Positions 22,909-36,010 of a DNA stretch of 64,000 bases are shown one piece after another; the stretch's first letter is position 1; each line of letters starts with the position of its first letter. The position numbers and the translations under genes were made by a program. The notes under the pieces are model-generated. The model ran no database searches. It saw only the letters and a list, made by a program, of their open reading frames with translations, and had not been told where the DNA came from. The DNA is from Rhabdornis inornatus (Eukaryota > Chordata > Aves > Passeriformes > Rhabdornithidae). The stretch covers positions 276,770 to 340,769 of the forward strand of contig VWZS01000167.1 in assembly GCA_013397075.1 (NCBI GenBank), written 5' to 3'.

Positions 22909-25865
22909 CTTTAAATACATAATATAGGTTCATGTGCACATTAACCTGTCTCATGCTACCCATATGTTGACTTGGTCTTGCTTTCTAATCCCATGTGTGA
23001 CAGCACTCCATAAAACACAAGGAGAGGTCTGGTACCCCAGAGAACGTGTCAATCCTCTGTTCCACAATGAACCAAGCAAACCAGGAAATTTATTTTCCTG
23101 GCTGGGCCAGGACAAAGGTGCTTTTTAATATTTATTTATACTGTGCAGTGTGAGACTCTGAACATAAACAATCCTTTTCAAGTTGCTTTTGTGAGCCCAT
23201 CTCAAACCCAAGCTTTCCAACCAAAGAAGTGCAATGCACTAGTGTAAGCCCAGCTCAGCTTCTGGCACGAATAATGAGGCTGAGCCCTGTAAGAACTGCC
23301 TATGTGAGGGATGGCAAGCTGTCCCCTCCCACTTCAGAGCCAATACAGCTCTTGGAGGCAGTTGCCCCTGGACTGTATGCTCAAACCTGAGCTTGAGACC
23401 CCTTGGTCTTCAAGTTGCACTGAGTCCTCTGGTTAACTCCAAATCTTTTCAATATGGTAAAATCCTCTGACCTTCTTTAGCCCTTGCAACACAAGGGAAT
23501 CCTGTGGCTCTGCCTTCCGTGGAAGGTGTTTGCAAACCTGGCAGAATTGTGGTGTTGGAATATGCTCTGAGTTTACAAACGCTGCTGTGTGGCGCAGGTG
23601 GCTGATGGAGTGAGTCATTTCCATGAATAACTGAGCTGCTGCCCTGTGCTCCCAGGATGGCTCCATCACCCACGGACAGCCTGCCAGTTCCATCATCCCT
23701 CAGGATGGCATTCCTTCTCAGACTGGTGTGCAAAGGAGGGTTGCTGAAGACAGCTGCCAAAGCAGAACCTGCTGAACTGAACTGCCCTCCTGGTGCAGGC
23801 TGGAGCTCACCACCTGCATTTCTCTAGCACCCATGCTGAGGTTTCCTTCAGCTCCCGGGGCCTGAGCTCTGCTTCCACTGAAACAACATGCAAAGGAGCA
23901 CCATACATGGCCTCTGTGTACATATATGTGTACATACAAAATTCATTCCTTATTCAACTTATTTAAGATGGGCATTGGTATATTTAACTCCTTGTTAATG
24001 CTGGATTTTTTTGTCACAGCAGTCTGTCTTAGGGGAGAGTAACCACACTTATTGGTGTGTTTCCTGCAAAATAGTCACAAAATCAGTTAGTGGAGGAAGG
24101 AAATTCAAATGATAGCTTTGAGATACCAACTGAGAAGTCAGAAACAATATCTTCCTGGCTGCATTAAGTGTTGATACCTTGAGTACAAGAGATTATCATC
24201 AGGCAGAATAAAGGGAGATTAAAGTCCAGGAGCATAATAGTTCTAAGTAATTTCTGAATCTGATATTGATCTGCAGCCTTCATCCTGATGCTAAGATACC
24301 ATGACCATGTTTTAATCACTTTTGAATTTTCTGAAGTGGAATTAACTGCACATGGCAAAGGCAGAAAAGCTTTAAAAGCTGTGAAAGAATTAAATGAAAG
24401 GCTTGGTCCTGTGCCAAGTAGTAACTGCTGCTGTGGAACATACACATGCCATGTTTAATTTTAAAACATAGAACAGACAATCTCTTCCTTTTCTAAACTT
24501 GTCAATGAATGATACCAGATGGTGCCCTGTGACGGCACCAATGCTCACCTTGGTACAGGGAAACACCATGGCTGAGTATACTGAGGTTACAGAGACATAA
24601 ACGGATGTCAAAATCCAGGATGACTTCCTTTCCCAGGATGCCCAGAGCTCTGTGTGATCTCTGTCTTTGGAAACAAAAATCCCTTGGATGAGGCTGAGAC
24701 CCTGACTTTGTTGTTGGCCCTGCTTGAGCAAAGGGTTGAACCCTATCTTGCAGATTTCTCTTCCAAAATTAATCTCTGATTATAACTCACGATTTTTCTG
24801 TCTGTGTCCTAAGGCACTTGGGTTTGTGTTGGATCTCAGGTTCTGTGTACATGATTTGGTACCTCCTGGGATCAGGATGACCGGAGTGTTGCTGCTCACT
24901 CCTGCTTCTGACATGCCTGGAGGCCGCCCCAGTGCAGTGGGATGTCATCCTGGAGAGTCTTACTAGTCTCTACTTTACCAAGCAGCCAATGCCTGTGCTG
25001 GGCTTGATTTTCCTAAGAAAATCCATGTCACCAGCGCTTCTGAACACATCTGGTGAAAGAGTAGCTGATCCCTAAGGTCATTTAGAATACTTGTCAACCT
25101 TAAATTATGAGTATGGCTCTGTCAGCCTATGGAGTAGTCTTGAATCCCTTGAATAAACTGTTTAAATTACTCCAAATGTTCTCAATAGCTTCCTAGCAAC
25201 TTCTAAATTTAATTTTTTAATGTAATTTTTTATCTTGAAGGTTGTACCTACATGCAAAAATATTTCTGCAGTGCATCTACTTTAGGAAAATATCTGAGGG
25301 GTGAAAAGTGTTAATTTCACATTTCAGTTAACTCTGTTTGAAGAAACTACACCATCCAATTTAACACGGACTGCATTGCTGGGCATCAGTGAGTGCAAAT
25401 CACTTGCAGTTTGAAAATCAAGTTTGTAAGGATAAAAATCCCTTGGAAGTAAAACAAAAAGATAATACAGGGTTGCCTTTATGGCAACAGCTGGACAGAC
25501 ATGTGAAAGCCCACACAAAGGCATTAAAGCAGGCAGCACCTCAAGGCAGGCAAGTATCACACAAATTTTAATGTCATTGTGTTAATTTCTAAAACATGCT
25601 TGCTAGCAAGCAACAATCACTTGCAATTTGTATGGGCCTCAGTTAGGATGAAAAGCCTACTTGCTTCTAGCCCTTCTAATATTTAATACCACTTTCCAAA
25701 AGGATGTCTAAACTGAAGTGTTTCATATAGAGAGTGAGCGATAACAGCTCTGCATCAGTCTAATGAAGTGATAATTACTGTAAATGTGGTAAAAACTCTA
25801 ACGATAGCAAAATCTATCCAATTTGTGTGTTATTTCCGTTTGCTATAGGCAGTATCTTTTCAAAA
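22909..25865. other. Non-coding stretch upstream of the FAM81B exons
   Basis: This is expected FAM81B intron. I see no exon, RNA gene or clear repeat. Minus-strand frames at 23.4-24.7 kb lack similarity to known proteins. Confidence 0.5.
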
Positions 25866-26122
25866 TCATGGAATTATAGAATGGTTTGGGTTGGAAGGGG
25901 CCTTACATATCATCTTGTTCCAACCTCCCCACTGTGTCCTGGGACACTTCCACTAGACCAGCTTGTTCTAAGCCCTGTCCAACTGTTTCAACAGTTCCAG
26001 GGAAGTGTTACCCACAGCTTCTCTAAGCAACCTCTGCTAGTGCTTCACCACCCTCACAATAAACAATTTATTCATAACATCTAATCTTAATCTCTCCTCT
26101 TTTACATTCAAACAGTTCCATT
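25866..26122 (-). mobile_element. Antisense CR1 fragment
   Basis: It starts with catggaattatagaatggtt and gggttggaaggggcctta, then the cttgttccaacctcccca block. It continues through caccaccctcacaataaa and the degraded ctcttttacattcaaacag. This is the CR1 3' end in reverse, 5'-truncated, in the region expected to be FAM81B intron. Confidence 0.88.
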
Positions 26123-29100
26123 AGAGAAGCAGTCTGTTAAGCCATTTTATCACTATTAGTCATTTAAGTAGTTCTAAGACTTAATTTTTCAAGAATAAAA
26201 AAGTGTTGCATTGAGTTTGTTATTTTTAATTTAAACCAAGCACCTGTGGTCAGAAAGTTTGCTTCCTGAAGCACTAAATCTTTGTTCAAAGGAAAATAAA
26301 ACTGTGCTGTGATAATGTGTTGGTGATGCCGAGGAGTATCCAACCTCAGCAGAGGAAGGAGAGGTCTGCAGGCACCTTTTGTTACACAGTGGTATCAAAC
26401 AACCTCTGTGTTCCAGCCCAGCCCCCCTGATTACTGCAAATATTAACCCTATCCTGAGCAGAACCAGGACTCTGGAATAAGGTGAATAAATTATGCAGAA
26501 CTAGAATCGATGTTCTTTGTTCAAAGGCTCAAAACCAAACCCTGGCAGCTGGCATCTGATTTTACTTCAGTGTCTGCAGATGGAAAAGGAGAAAGAAGGG
26601 AATATCTGTACCTAAAAATTAGTCATTCGAGACTGTGTTTAGGCGACTTAGAAAAGACTTGGCAAAGTCTGCCTTGAGGAGAAAGGGCAACTGTGGAAAT
26701 AACTGACTTTTTATGAAGTTATTTAACAAATACTGAAAATTACTATTATGAATGACACCAGCAGTTACCTCAAGAGGTAACATGGCCTCTGTGGTTCGGA
26801 TCAAATGAGCACAATGGTCTCTTTGGGATGCAGATCCTGCAAGCCTCAGCCAAGATGCTGAGGAGGATGAAGGTGGCTGGGGTCAGTCTTGAGGGACACA
26901 CTTGACAATGACAAAATTATTATTATTAATAATGTAATTATTTTATTTTTTTAAACTTTCTCCTATTAGTATCCCTCTTCCATTGAGCTTACAAAAAAAT
27001 ACATACATATAGCAAGAGTCAGGCCACATATACAGAGAGTTTACCACACTCTTTGGCCCAGGAAAGATCTGAAATACTAATAAAGAGATACTCGTGGATA
27101 TTTAATAAGAGCATACTCCAGTAGTACTTCAGTTAATTTTCATATGTAAAAATAGATCTATTAGCACTTGAAATTACTCTAGGCAGTGGAATGCAGCTAT
27201 TGTTACTTAACTGACTCCAAGAAGCAGGAGATAAGCATCCACTCTTCTGCGAAAGGTCAAATTTCTCGGCAAGGCTCAATTACCATGAAATCCTGCAATA
27301 TGTTTAAAATTAATCTGGATTTCAGTAACAATATCAGTTTGTACATTTACAGCGCAACTGCAGACCACAGTTAAAGGTGACTGGGTCCCAGACAGCTGCA
27401 CATTAATTGAAGAGGTAACTGGGTTTTAAAACTGATTTTGATCTATAAAGTTTTATGCAACAAGACCCTATCTGTTCCAGAAGTTAAATTTTATTTCGGT
27501 TCTATAAAAAGAGAACATAAATCTGGTAGACTTCTGAAGCCGCAGTATAAAAGGAGACAGATACTCCCTAAAGAACACTGATTTTTATTTAAATTTTATA
27601 TTAACTGGAAAAATACCTCAATATTTAGTAAATGAATTTTTAATTATTTACTAAATAAGTAAACATTTTATTTATTAATCTGTATTTTATTTTAAATACA
27701 ATGCCAACACATCTTAGTGTCTACAAAACCTCCTCTCTTCAAGATTCCTATTTCTGATCACAACTTTAGTAGGGCCTCATTAGCTTTTGATAAGCTCAGC
27801 TTTTACTTCTATTCAGTTTCCAATTTCTTTTCTAACATTTTTCTGGTTTTTCTTCCCTCTTGTATTTGTGACATTTCTTGTCCCTTTCACATCATCTTGA
27901 TTGCTACCATTTACTGCTCTCTGTCTCTGTTTTCCTTCTCTTTTCCAAACTTTAATTCAGCGACCACTTTAGCCTGTTATTTCCTCATTCACCTGTATTC
28001 ATTTTCCTTTCTCTTGATGAGAATTTTTTCTGTTAAAGTCCTAGTCTATTTTTACTGCTGAATAGAACTCAGATTAAGTCTTACTTAAAATAAGTCTTTG
28101 AACTATTGTTAGTGAAAGAATGTTATAATCAGATTTTAAATTTTTTGCACTAGGTCTGCTATTCAGTGCTTAGCTGTTCTTCATTGTTCTGAATATGGGC
28201 CCAGATACTTTTGTTCATTGCATCCTTCCCTGGGGCTCCCTCCTCTCTAAACCTTCTCAAGATTGTCTCACCCCAAAAGTATTTCTGAATCTACATAGCA
28301 AAAATACACTAGGTAAATGATAAATAAATCACAAAACTTTGGGCACGTGAGGTTGTGCAGCCACTCTAACTAAGGTGTGCCCACCTTTCCTCATCATCAG
28401 CACCCCTGCCCCAGGCAGCTCTCTCAGAAGTGGGTAGATGCGCAAATGCATAAAGATTTTTGTACATTAGGCAAATCACGAATTAGCCACAATTATAATG
28501 GTAAGTAGAACCTTTGTATTTTGTGCCTTTCATTAAAGTATGGAAAATTAATTGGTTTATACCTTTCTTACAGATGGCATTTAATGCCTCACTTTGTTAA
28601 TTAGCTTGTGGGACAACACACTTCCTTTTTGTGTTGTCATTGTTTTATGGCATAGAGCTTCATTAAGTTTCTCTTAGTGTTTTAAATGGATGTTGATTAA
28701 CAAGCTTGTTCTGATGTTTCATGGCAACCTGTTCATCACAATAAAGCAGTCAGAGTGAATTACCATAATGAAAAACGCTCCATCACCTTGCTGACAGCCT
28801 AAATAGACCAGCTTTTTGTCATCTCCTGATGATGCACAGGCACTGCGGTACACCTCTGGAGTGCATAGATCAAGCGAATACAAGTTAACTGCAGATAACA
28901 GAGGCAAAGGCCAGAACTTCAATCAAAAGGAGCCCTTGGTTTGAAACACAAGGGGTCCAGGGCTCACCACTCCCCTCGGAAACCCAAGGCAAGAGTTGCA
29001 AGACTTCACAAGCAGCACGCAATGTAAGAAAGAGGAGGGTTAATGGAGCAGACATTCAGCTGTATCTGCACAAATAATACATCCATTTTCCCTTTAGAAA

Positions 29101-31135
29101 CACACTTTAGGTTGAAAAGTTTACAAGAAACTAGGAAATGCGAAAATGGGGAAATTAATTTTATTCTCCCCCTCAAACACCTGCAGTACAGTGCAGCCCT
29201 TAAAGAATAGCAGAGTGCTTTGGCTCCCTTTTAGCAGGGAATACTGGGTGTTTCCTAGGAGGGGGTCAATGGCTAAGTGGAGAAGGTATTTTCATGAAGG
29301 AATGTCCTTAACTCATGCGGTTCTGTGCAGGGTGGGGTTTGGTTCCAGTGGAAGCACCGGCCACTGTCAAAGTGTTTTTCAGATACAGGCCGGCAGAAGT
29401 TGCTCTTTAACATCTTGTTCTACCCTTATCGTTCAGTATGTGTCCTGATATGTGATTCATTGCAGTTTTAAAAATCTGATCTAAAGATGGAAGGAGTAGG
29501 CTCTTCTGAAGTGACTCATCCTGATGGTATCTGAATAGGTCACAAGTATTTATTTAAGGAAACCCTTGTGCAGTTTCTGTGACCTTTTACAGACACAAAG
29601 AGGAGCGAGGGAATGGTTTTTATAATCTGATTTTACTTGTCAGGCTGAAAGGAGAGGCCTGGGGCTGATATTTCAGTGCAATTTAGCACTGCACAACACT
29701 CATCTGGTCAAAGCACAGCTCAAACCCCTTTAGAAATAAATATCCTATTGTGCAAAATTGGCTTTTTAGTGGAAATGTTCCTCACTGACTGCATTTTATT
29801 TTTTAATAATATAGAAAAGGACAAATATGAAGGAAAATTTCAACTCTAAATGCCTAAAGTTTGTAAGAATTTTTGCTGATGGGTTTGTTGCCAAAGGCTT
29901 GTACCACTACTGGAGCTGTGGGGGAGCACAGAGACAGTCCTGCTGGGTTATGTCATAGCTGTGCCAGTCCCACTTTTCCAGCAAAGGGAGACAATTTAGC
30001 ATCCACCAAAATTGGGGCACAGGTGATGGAGAAAGGTGTAATAACTCTGAAATAAAATGTAATTTAAAATCTGTCATTTATGCACCTGTTCCTCAGCCCC
30101 ACTGCACACAGAGTACGGATAACCAAAATACTGAGTAACCAGCATACTGGGCATTCCCATTTTTGTATTGCATCAGAAAATAACATTCTCAATGGGTGGA
30201 ATGGTCTGCACAACACAAGTGATTTTTGGCAGTGTATTTAACAATGATGCAAGCCTGATGCCACAAGTCCACAAAGACAGAGGCACAGAATGGGACCACC
30301 AATCCATTGCTGCAAAAGCAGTACAAGATACAGTCATTCATTAGGATGGAAAGCAGTTGCCTTGTGTTTATTGAGGGAAATCAAAGTCTCCTTCTCCATC
30401 TTTTCCCTGGACCCCTGGCAGCACTACTGTCCCGGAGCTCACCATCCCTGGGTAAAATGGAGCCATCCTGCTCCTGGTTGATGGTCACCCTGAGTCTGTG
30501 TGCAGATTCTCAACTGAGACATGATTATCTTATGGGTGTTGTCAGAACTGATGACAGGCACATCTCTCCTCTACCCCAAGACTTTTAGTAGAAATGTTTT
30601 TCTCTTACAGTTTGCAATCCTCTCCTGGCTTTTCCATTGACAACCATTCTACGATTTCGCACTTGGCACTAGTTCCTTTGATGTCCCTGATACAGTGACA
30701 ACTGGGACATTTCCCTGTCTCTGTCAGAGGAGTGTCTATAGTCAGGCTCAGTTACATTTTTAGTGGCAACAGCAAGCCAGCATTTCCTCCAACACAGGCT
30801 TTTTTGAAGGATATTCTTCCTGCTTTGGGGAAGATTTAGAGTATGAGTGAATCAGATTTCCTCATGCAACCTTTCTTTTTATGTTAATGCTTAAGAAATC
30901 AACATTGCTCAACCACTCTGATTTGCTACATGCCAAAAGCAATTAGCCAAATGTCTACTAATTCTTTAGAGGCTTTGACCTCAAAATGAGTGAATGTTCT
31001 CATTACACTGTTTTCTGTGCTGTCAGTGCTCTACCCTTATCAAATCCTCACAACCACAATACACTAAGCATACACACACCTGAGATTAGGACCGAGGGAA
31101 GAGTAATTTACAACCAAGGAAAAATATTACCTTTA

Positions 31136-31173
31136 GATGCTTACAGCATATTTTGATGCTTACAGCATATTTC
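31136..31173. repeat. 19-bp tandem duplication
   Basis: The unit gatgcttacagcatatttt is present twice head to tail; the second copy differs only at its last base. Confidence 0.9.
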
Positions 31174-33710
31174 TAGCAAACCTGTACTGCAGATACTTGA
31201 TCTGGATAGTGTTAGAGGAACTGGATAGTTTAAAGTAAGTAAGTGGTTTTATAGCATTGCTTACTACCATAGTATCAAAGTCTTGAAAAAAAATCAGTAT
31301 GAAATTATCATAGACCCTAATTCTAACTCAAATTAAATTCAGGTGAGGACTGAATAGTTTTTGAGATAAATGCATAGAAGATCAATTATTTCTTGAAGTA
31401 CACAGAAAACCAATTTTATCGTGAATTTAGTGCCATGTGTAAGACATTTGAGGCTTCAAAAATAAACAAACAAAAAGTCTGAAATTCTATTTCAGAATGT
31501 TTTTGTATTTTACATCTTTGCCCGAAAGAGGTGTTGGTAAACATCACATATAAATTTGACAAATAATAGCAAATAATCAAAGGGTTTTAGGCAGAAGAAG
31601 GATGACCCATTATGCATCTCCAGTACAAAACCATCTATCAATTTAAATAAAAAGTGAACCTGAACCTTCATTGCATTTCTGTACTGAACTTTGTGAAGAG
31701 TTTTGATTGTGCAGAAGTTTGTACAGATTAGAATATTTGCATAAGGAAAAGTAAGAAGTAAACCAAAACTTGAGTCTTGATGTTATACATGAGATGGAAA
31801 TTCACTTACTCTTTATTCCCCTTGAACAAAATACCCTGCACTGTCTGTACTTCCCTTGAGTTCAATCTCCATGCTCCAAAAAAACTGAAGGCAAATAGAA
31901 TTTAAGCCTTTGAACTAAAATACCACCAAGACTCATTAATCTGCTTTTTATGTCATATCACTTCTTTTCCCTTTACTTTCCCCAGTACCCTCCCCTCTGT
32001 TTTCATAAGTAACAATTGCCACTCTACAAGAAAAAAGTCAGAATTTAACTGCAATGTAGTGGCCATGGTGAGAACTGTGCTGCTGCTGAAGTCAGTGCTG
32101 GATAGACCATGGGCTAGAGCTGCACCACTAGAGCAAGGGAAGTGCTGTTCAGTATGTGTTACTTCAAATATCCTGGCTAAGCTTTTTAACAATGCTTGTG
32201 ATGTGTTTTTTCACTGGCTGGGCATCAGTCTCCTTGTGCTGATAATCTTTGCTTCCCTTGAGGTAGGAGACATGGAAAGCCATGGTCCTCTCCCGACTGG
32301 ATAATTGCTCTTCCAGCAGGTGAGCCCTGTCTCCAAAGCAAGGAGGAAGGGAAAGGTCTGTCCTATGAACACAAACAACCCCTGTGTCATGTTACACATG
32401 GTCAGCAAGGTCTCCTGTCCACAGTGGGGCCAGTCTCATGCCAGCTGTCAAGGCTGACTGTTGTTCCAGGGCCTTTGATACTCTCCCATGCTGCTTATGC
32501 ATCTCTGCAATAGCTCTAGAAACAGCAACATGGAGGGCTAATTTGGGCATTGGCCTCCTTAATGGCCTTGGAGATGTAAATGATATTTTGGTAGCAATTA
32601 AGCAAAACCCAGATAGCATCAGGATCTAGGCTAACATTCAGAAGCAGAGGTTTTGAGGTACTTCTGTATTGCTGTTATTGCAATCCTTATTTTAAGCTCT
32701 TCCTGTGTCACTTTAAATTACAACTAAAATAAACACAGTCAGTGACCACGTTCAAAAATACCCTAGTTAATACAGTGATGTACAGAACATCCCCAGGTCC
32801 CTGACTGAGTGTAGGCAAAAGGAGACCACATACCAAGTCCAGCAAGTCCTGTTGCTTGGCTTTTGTTTGTACTATATACAGCTACCCACTGTAAAAAGTC
32901 TGAAATCCTACAAGTTTTCTTACAACTACTGCCTCCCCTGAATCTGCTGCTTAAAACCCCTGCTGAGCCAGGGGCTCAAATATGCTCAATGATACAGAGT
33001 ATAAATATTAAGAGAGGAACAATATTGCAAGAATATGAAACTGGCAGCTACAGATCGAAGCTCCATTTAGACGAGTAGTACAACATGGAGTTTCAGGGAA
33101 AATGTAGTCACCACTTGCAGCTTCTTCTTTTTTCTTTTTTAAATTAAAGCCAGGGAGAGATTTAATTATTGCAGAACTTTGGGTTTGCGTGTTTTCCTGG
33201 AAATAAGGTTTGCTTCATGTCTTAGTTTAGCCTAAAGTACGTGTGTTTTATACTGCCAATGTTATATGAAGCACCCTTTGACCCAGCAGATTACCTAACT
33301 CCTGTAGCTTAAAGATAAGAAAAATGTCCAGTTAGTAATTTGGAAATGAAATAATTGATATTTTCTCTCAGTCTATGCCTTTACACTACGATAAATAAGA
33401 GATTTATTCACAGTAAAGATAATTTAAGAAACAATAACTTTTTTTAAAAAGGTGGATGTCCGGGGTACAGAGACAAGTGGTTGGAGTTTTCATTGCTGTC
33501 TCTTTGATATCACCAGCAACACTGCTGAAGGGCATGGTTTCAGCAGGAAAAAAAACAAAAAAAACCAAGAAAAAGAAGGTTCGGCATTTTTGCTGGGTTT
33601 GCAGAAGAGGGTGTAGGGGACCAGGGTTCAGAACCATGTGAGTGCTCAGCGCCAGGAGACAACACTGTCACATTTCATCTGCAGCCAGAGCCGTGTCACT
33701 GCAGCCACCG

Positions 33711-33740
33711 CTGCCAGAACTGCCACTGCCAGAACTGTCA
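33711..33740. repeat. 15-bp tandem repeat, two copies
   Basis: The unit ctgccagaactgcca is followed by ctgccagaactgtca, in a GC-rich stretch rich in ctgccac words (33,690-33,780). Confidence 0.8.
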
Positions 33741-33909
33741 CTGCAAAGCCACCACAGCTGCCACAGCCAGAGCCAAGGTGGGCCTGAGTCCTGTCAGCTG
33801 GCCTGGGGTCATTGCTTCAGCAGAACAACTCCCTGTTTGGACAAACTAGCTCTTCTGTTTTGTCCCCCCGTCCTGGTTTGTTGCCTTTTTTTTTTTTTTT
33901 TTTTTTTTT

Positions 33910-33919
33910 NNNNNNNNNN
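33910..33919. other. Assembly gap (10 N) inside poly-T
   Basis: Ten N are flanked by about 24 T on the left and 6-7 T then a G-rich stretch on the right. The true length of the homopolymer is unknown. Confidence 0.98.
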
Positions 33920-35689
33920 TTTTTTTGGGGGTGGTGATGGAGGGTTTGGTTTGGTTTTTTTCAGACTGGGGGGTGGAATTTAAGATGCAAGAGCGCCTCC
34001 CTGATATATTGTCTTTGTTTTCCCACAGAAATACAATAATGGTTGCCATTTTGCATTATTTTGGTGATCAAGTTGGGCACTGTCTTTCAGAAGCGTTTTT
34101 GTTTGTTCATGAATACCCTTTTATGGATAAAACACTCTCTCTTCTGTACACTTTTATTATTATTATTTTATTAATATTAATGGGCAGTAACTGTGGCTTT
34201 TCAGTAAATTGTGATTCCAGTTAGGATTTCTCCTAGTTTTCTGTTCCTCCACTCCATTGTTGGAAGGAGCAGAGGTAAAAAGGGACACCTTAAGTGGGTT
34301 TAATTTTCTATCAGGGTTTTAAAACAGCACAGTGAAGAACAGAGAGTTCTTATAACCTGCTCTATCAATATAAAAAATGCTAAGATGATAGTTTAGGGAC
34401 TGAAATGTACCTAAGCTTACTGTGCAACAAATTTTATATCCATATGGACTGCGATGATGTTTTGCAGCTGGCTTAGTTCTATGTTTACCAGGACTTGCCT
34501 TACATTTCCCTGCACAATTAAAATTTTAAAATACACACAATCCTTGGAAGCTATTATGTACCAACAACATCCAAACACTTAATTTCAATCTCTTCTTGGT
34601 AAAACCTCTAAATATCAAAACGTGTGAGCTCGCTTTTACTGGTGACAGCAAAAGTCGCTGGCTGAAAATTGTCTACTATCTATTTTTCCCCTTCAGTTTT
34701 GAAAAGCATCTTGTTTCTTAAAAACACAAGCAAACAAACAAAAATCAAACCCCCACCCCTAGCTAAAAAAGACAAACACATAATGTTTCACAGGAAAATA
34801 GTTGTATGAGAACGTAAATTCAGTAAAGCCCACTGGTGTAAATCTCGCCCTCCACAGTCAGTCTCAAGATCTGAGCTTGTATTCTGGCCATGGCACCTTT
34901 ACATTGTTACACAGTCTCACCTGGCTTGTCCATGACCATGACTGTAGAACAGAGTACATGTGGAACACGACACGTTAACTCAGTCTTAGATGAGTCAGAA
35001 ACAAGTTTTACCTACCAAATTGCATTTTTTTGTGCATAAAACCAACCTCATGCACTACAGCCTTCCTGGTGTACAGCAATGCAAGAGCAATGGCTTGACT
35101 TGAGCCTACGCTCTTTGTAGCTAAGGAGCTACAGAGGACTTCAACATATGAGCTCTGAAGTTTTATTCCTCTTAGCATGTCTGCCTGTTCGCCTGTCTTG
35201 CAGCCAGTGTCCTCCTGAGGAGTCACAGGTAATTCCTCTTGGACCCTTAACGTGTAGCTGAGTTGCCCCAGGGATTCATGAGTCCAGAAGAGAATGGGGT
35301 TGCCCTCCCATCCCTCTCCCCTGCTCTTTGCTCTGATCTGCACAGGGAGGAGAGTTGAGGAGGCAGCAAAGCAAAAAAAATTGCACCAAAAAATGGAAAC
35401 CAATTGTGACTCATCAGGCCGACAAGAAGTTTTGCTTTCACCACTACTGTTTCATGAAGGGCTGGAGGCTGACAGGTGCCAGTCACAGGCAGCACCCAAA
35501 CCTAGGGGACTTCTGAGTCTCCATGCCACTGTCCTGGAAGCCCCCACCAGCTGTCCAGATCCACAGCAAGCTGTTGTCAGCTTGGATAGCATCTCTACAT
35601 GTGAGCATCTGGCACCACAGGAGATGGCTACCTCATGTAATCTTCCATAAATATCTTTGTAGGTACTCATTTAAGAGAGCAAGCCTGAA
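33920..35689. other. Non-coding stretch right of the gap
   Basis: A G/T-rich start (33,920-33,980) is followed by unique AT-rich sequence. Overlapping open frames on both strands at 35.0-35.65 kb reflect GC-richer sequence and match no family I know. Confidence 0.45.
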
Positions 35690-36010
35690 AAATATTCCAG
35701 GCTGGAGCTTCTGAGCTCTGTTCCCAGCTGATAAGCTGGTCCAGCTGAAGGCTAGGGAGAATTTCTCCCAGGATGATAACTTGGTCAAAATAGAGAGGAA
35801 TTAATAACAAGATAGGACACCTGTTGTGGTGTGTGACCAGGCCCTGGGAATGGGGTGTCTTCTCTCTGAACCAATCATCTTTTTTCTGCTCTTGGAGTTG
35901 CAAGTCATGTTATAAAAACCAGTGTGTTCCTGAATAAACTTGTCTGTCTCTCTCTTTCCTATCCTGAGAGATGACCATGTAGCTGTGCATCTTATTTCTG
36001 CCGCATCTAA
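35690..36010 (+). mobile_element. Candidate solo LTR, sense
   Basis: CCAAT at 35871 is followed by TATAAAA at 35911 and AATAAA at 35933, 22 bp after the TATA box. A T/C-rich segment follows. This compact promoter plus poly(A) layout is typical of retroviral U3-R-U5 and unusual for host genes. The ends and target-site duplication are not defined, and no internal retroviral frame is visible. Confidence 0.5.

Larger units (their letters stand above)
26123..33909. other. AT-rich non-coding stretch
   Basis: Nothing coding can be supported. It holds a TTA-rich patch (about 26,918-26,955), an inverted repeat tttagtaaat/atttactaaa (27,624-27,655) in very AT-rich sequence, and the repeats listed separately. 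Confidence 0.5.

Noticed and set aside
24740..24835. Minus-strand stretch with an acceptor-like ccttag and a short lysine-rich frame, considered as a FAM81B exon
   Set aside because: The frame shows no convincing alignment to FAM81A or FAM81B and closes quickly without a donor.
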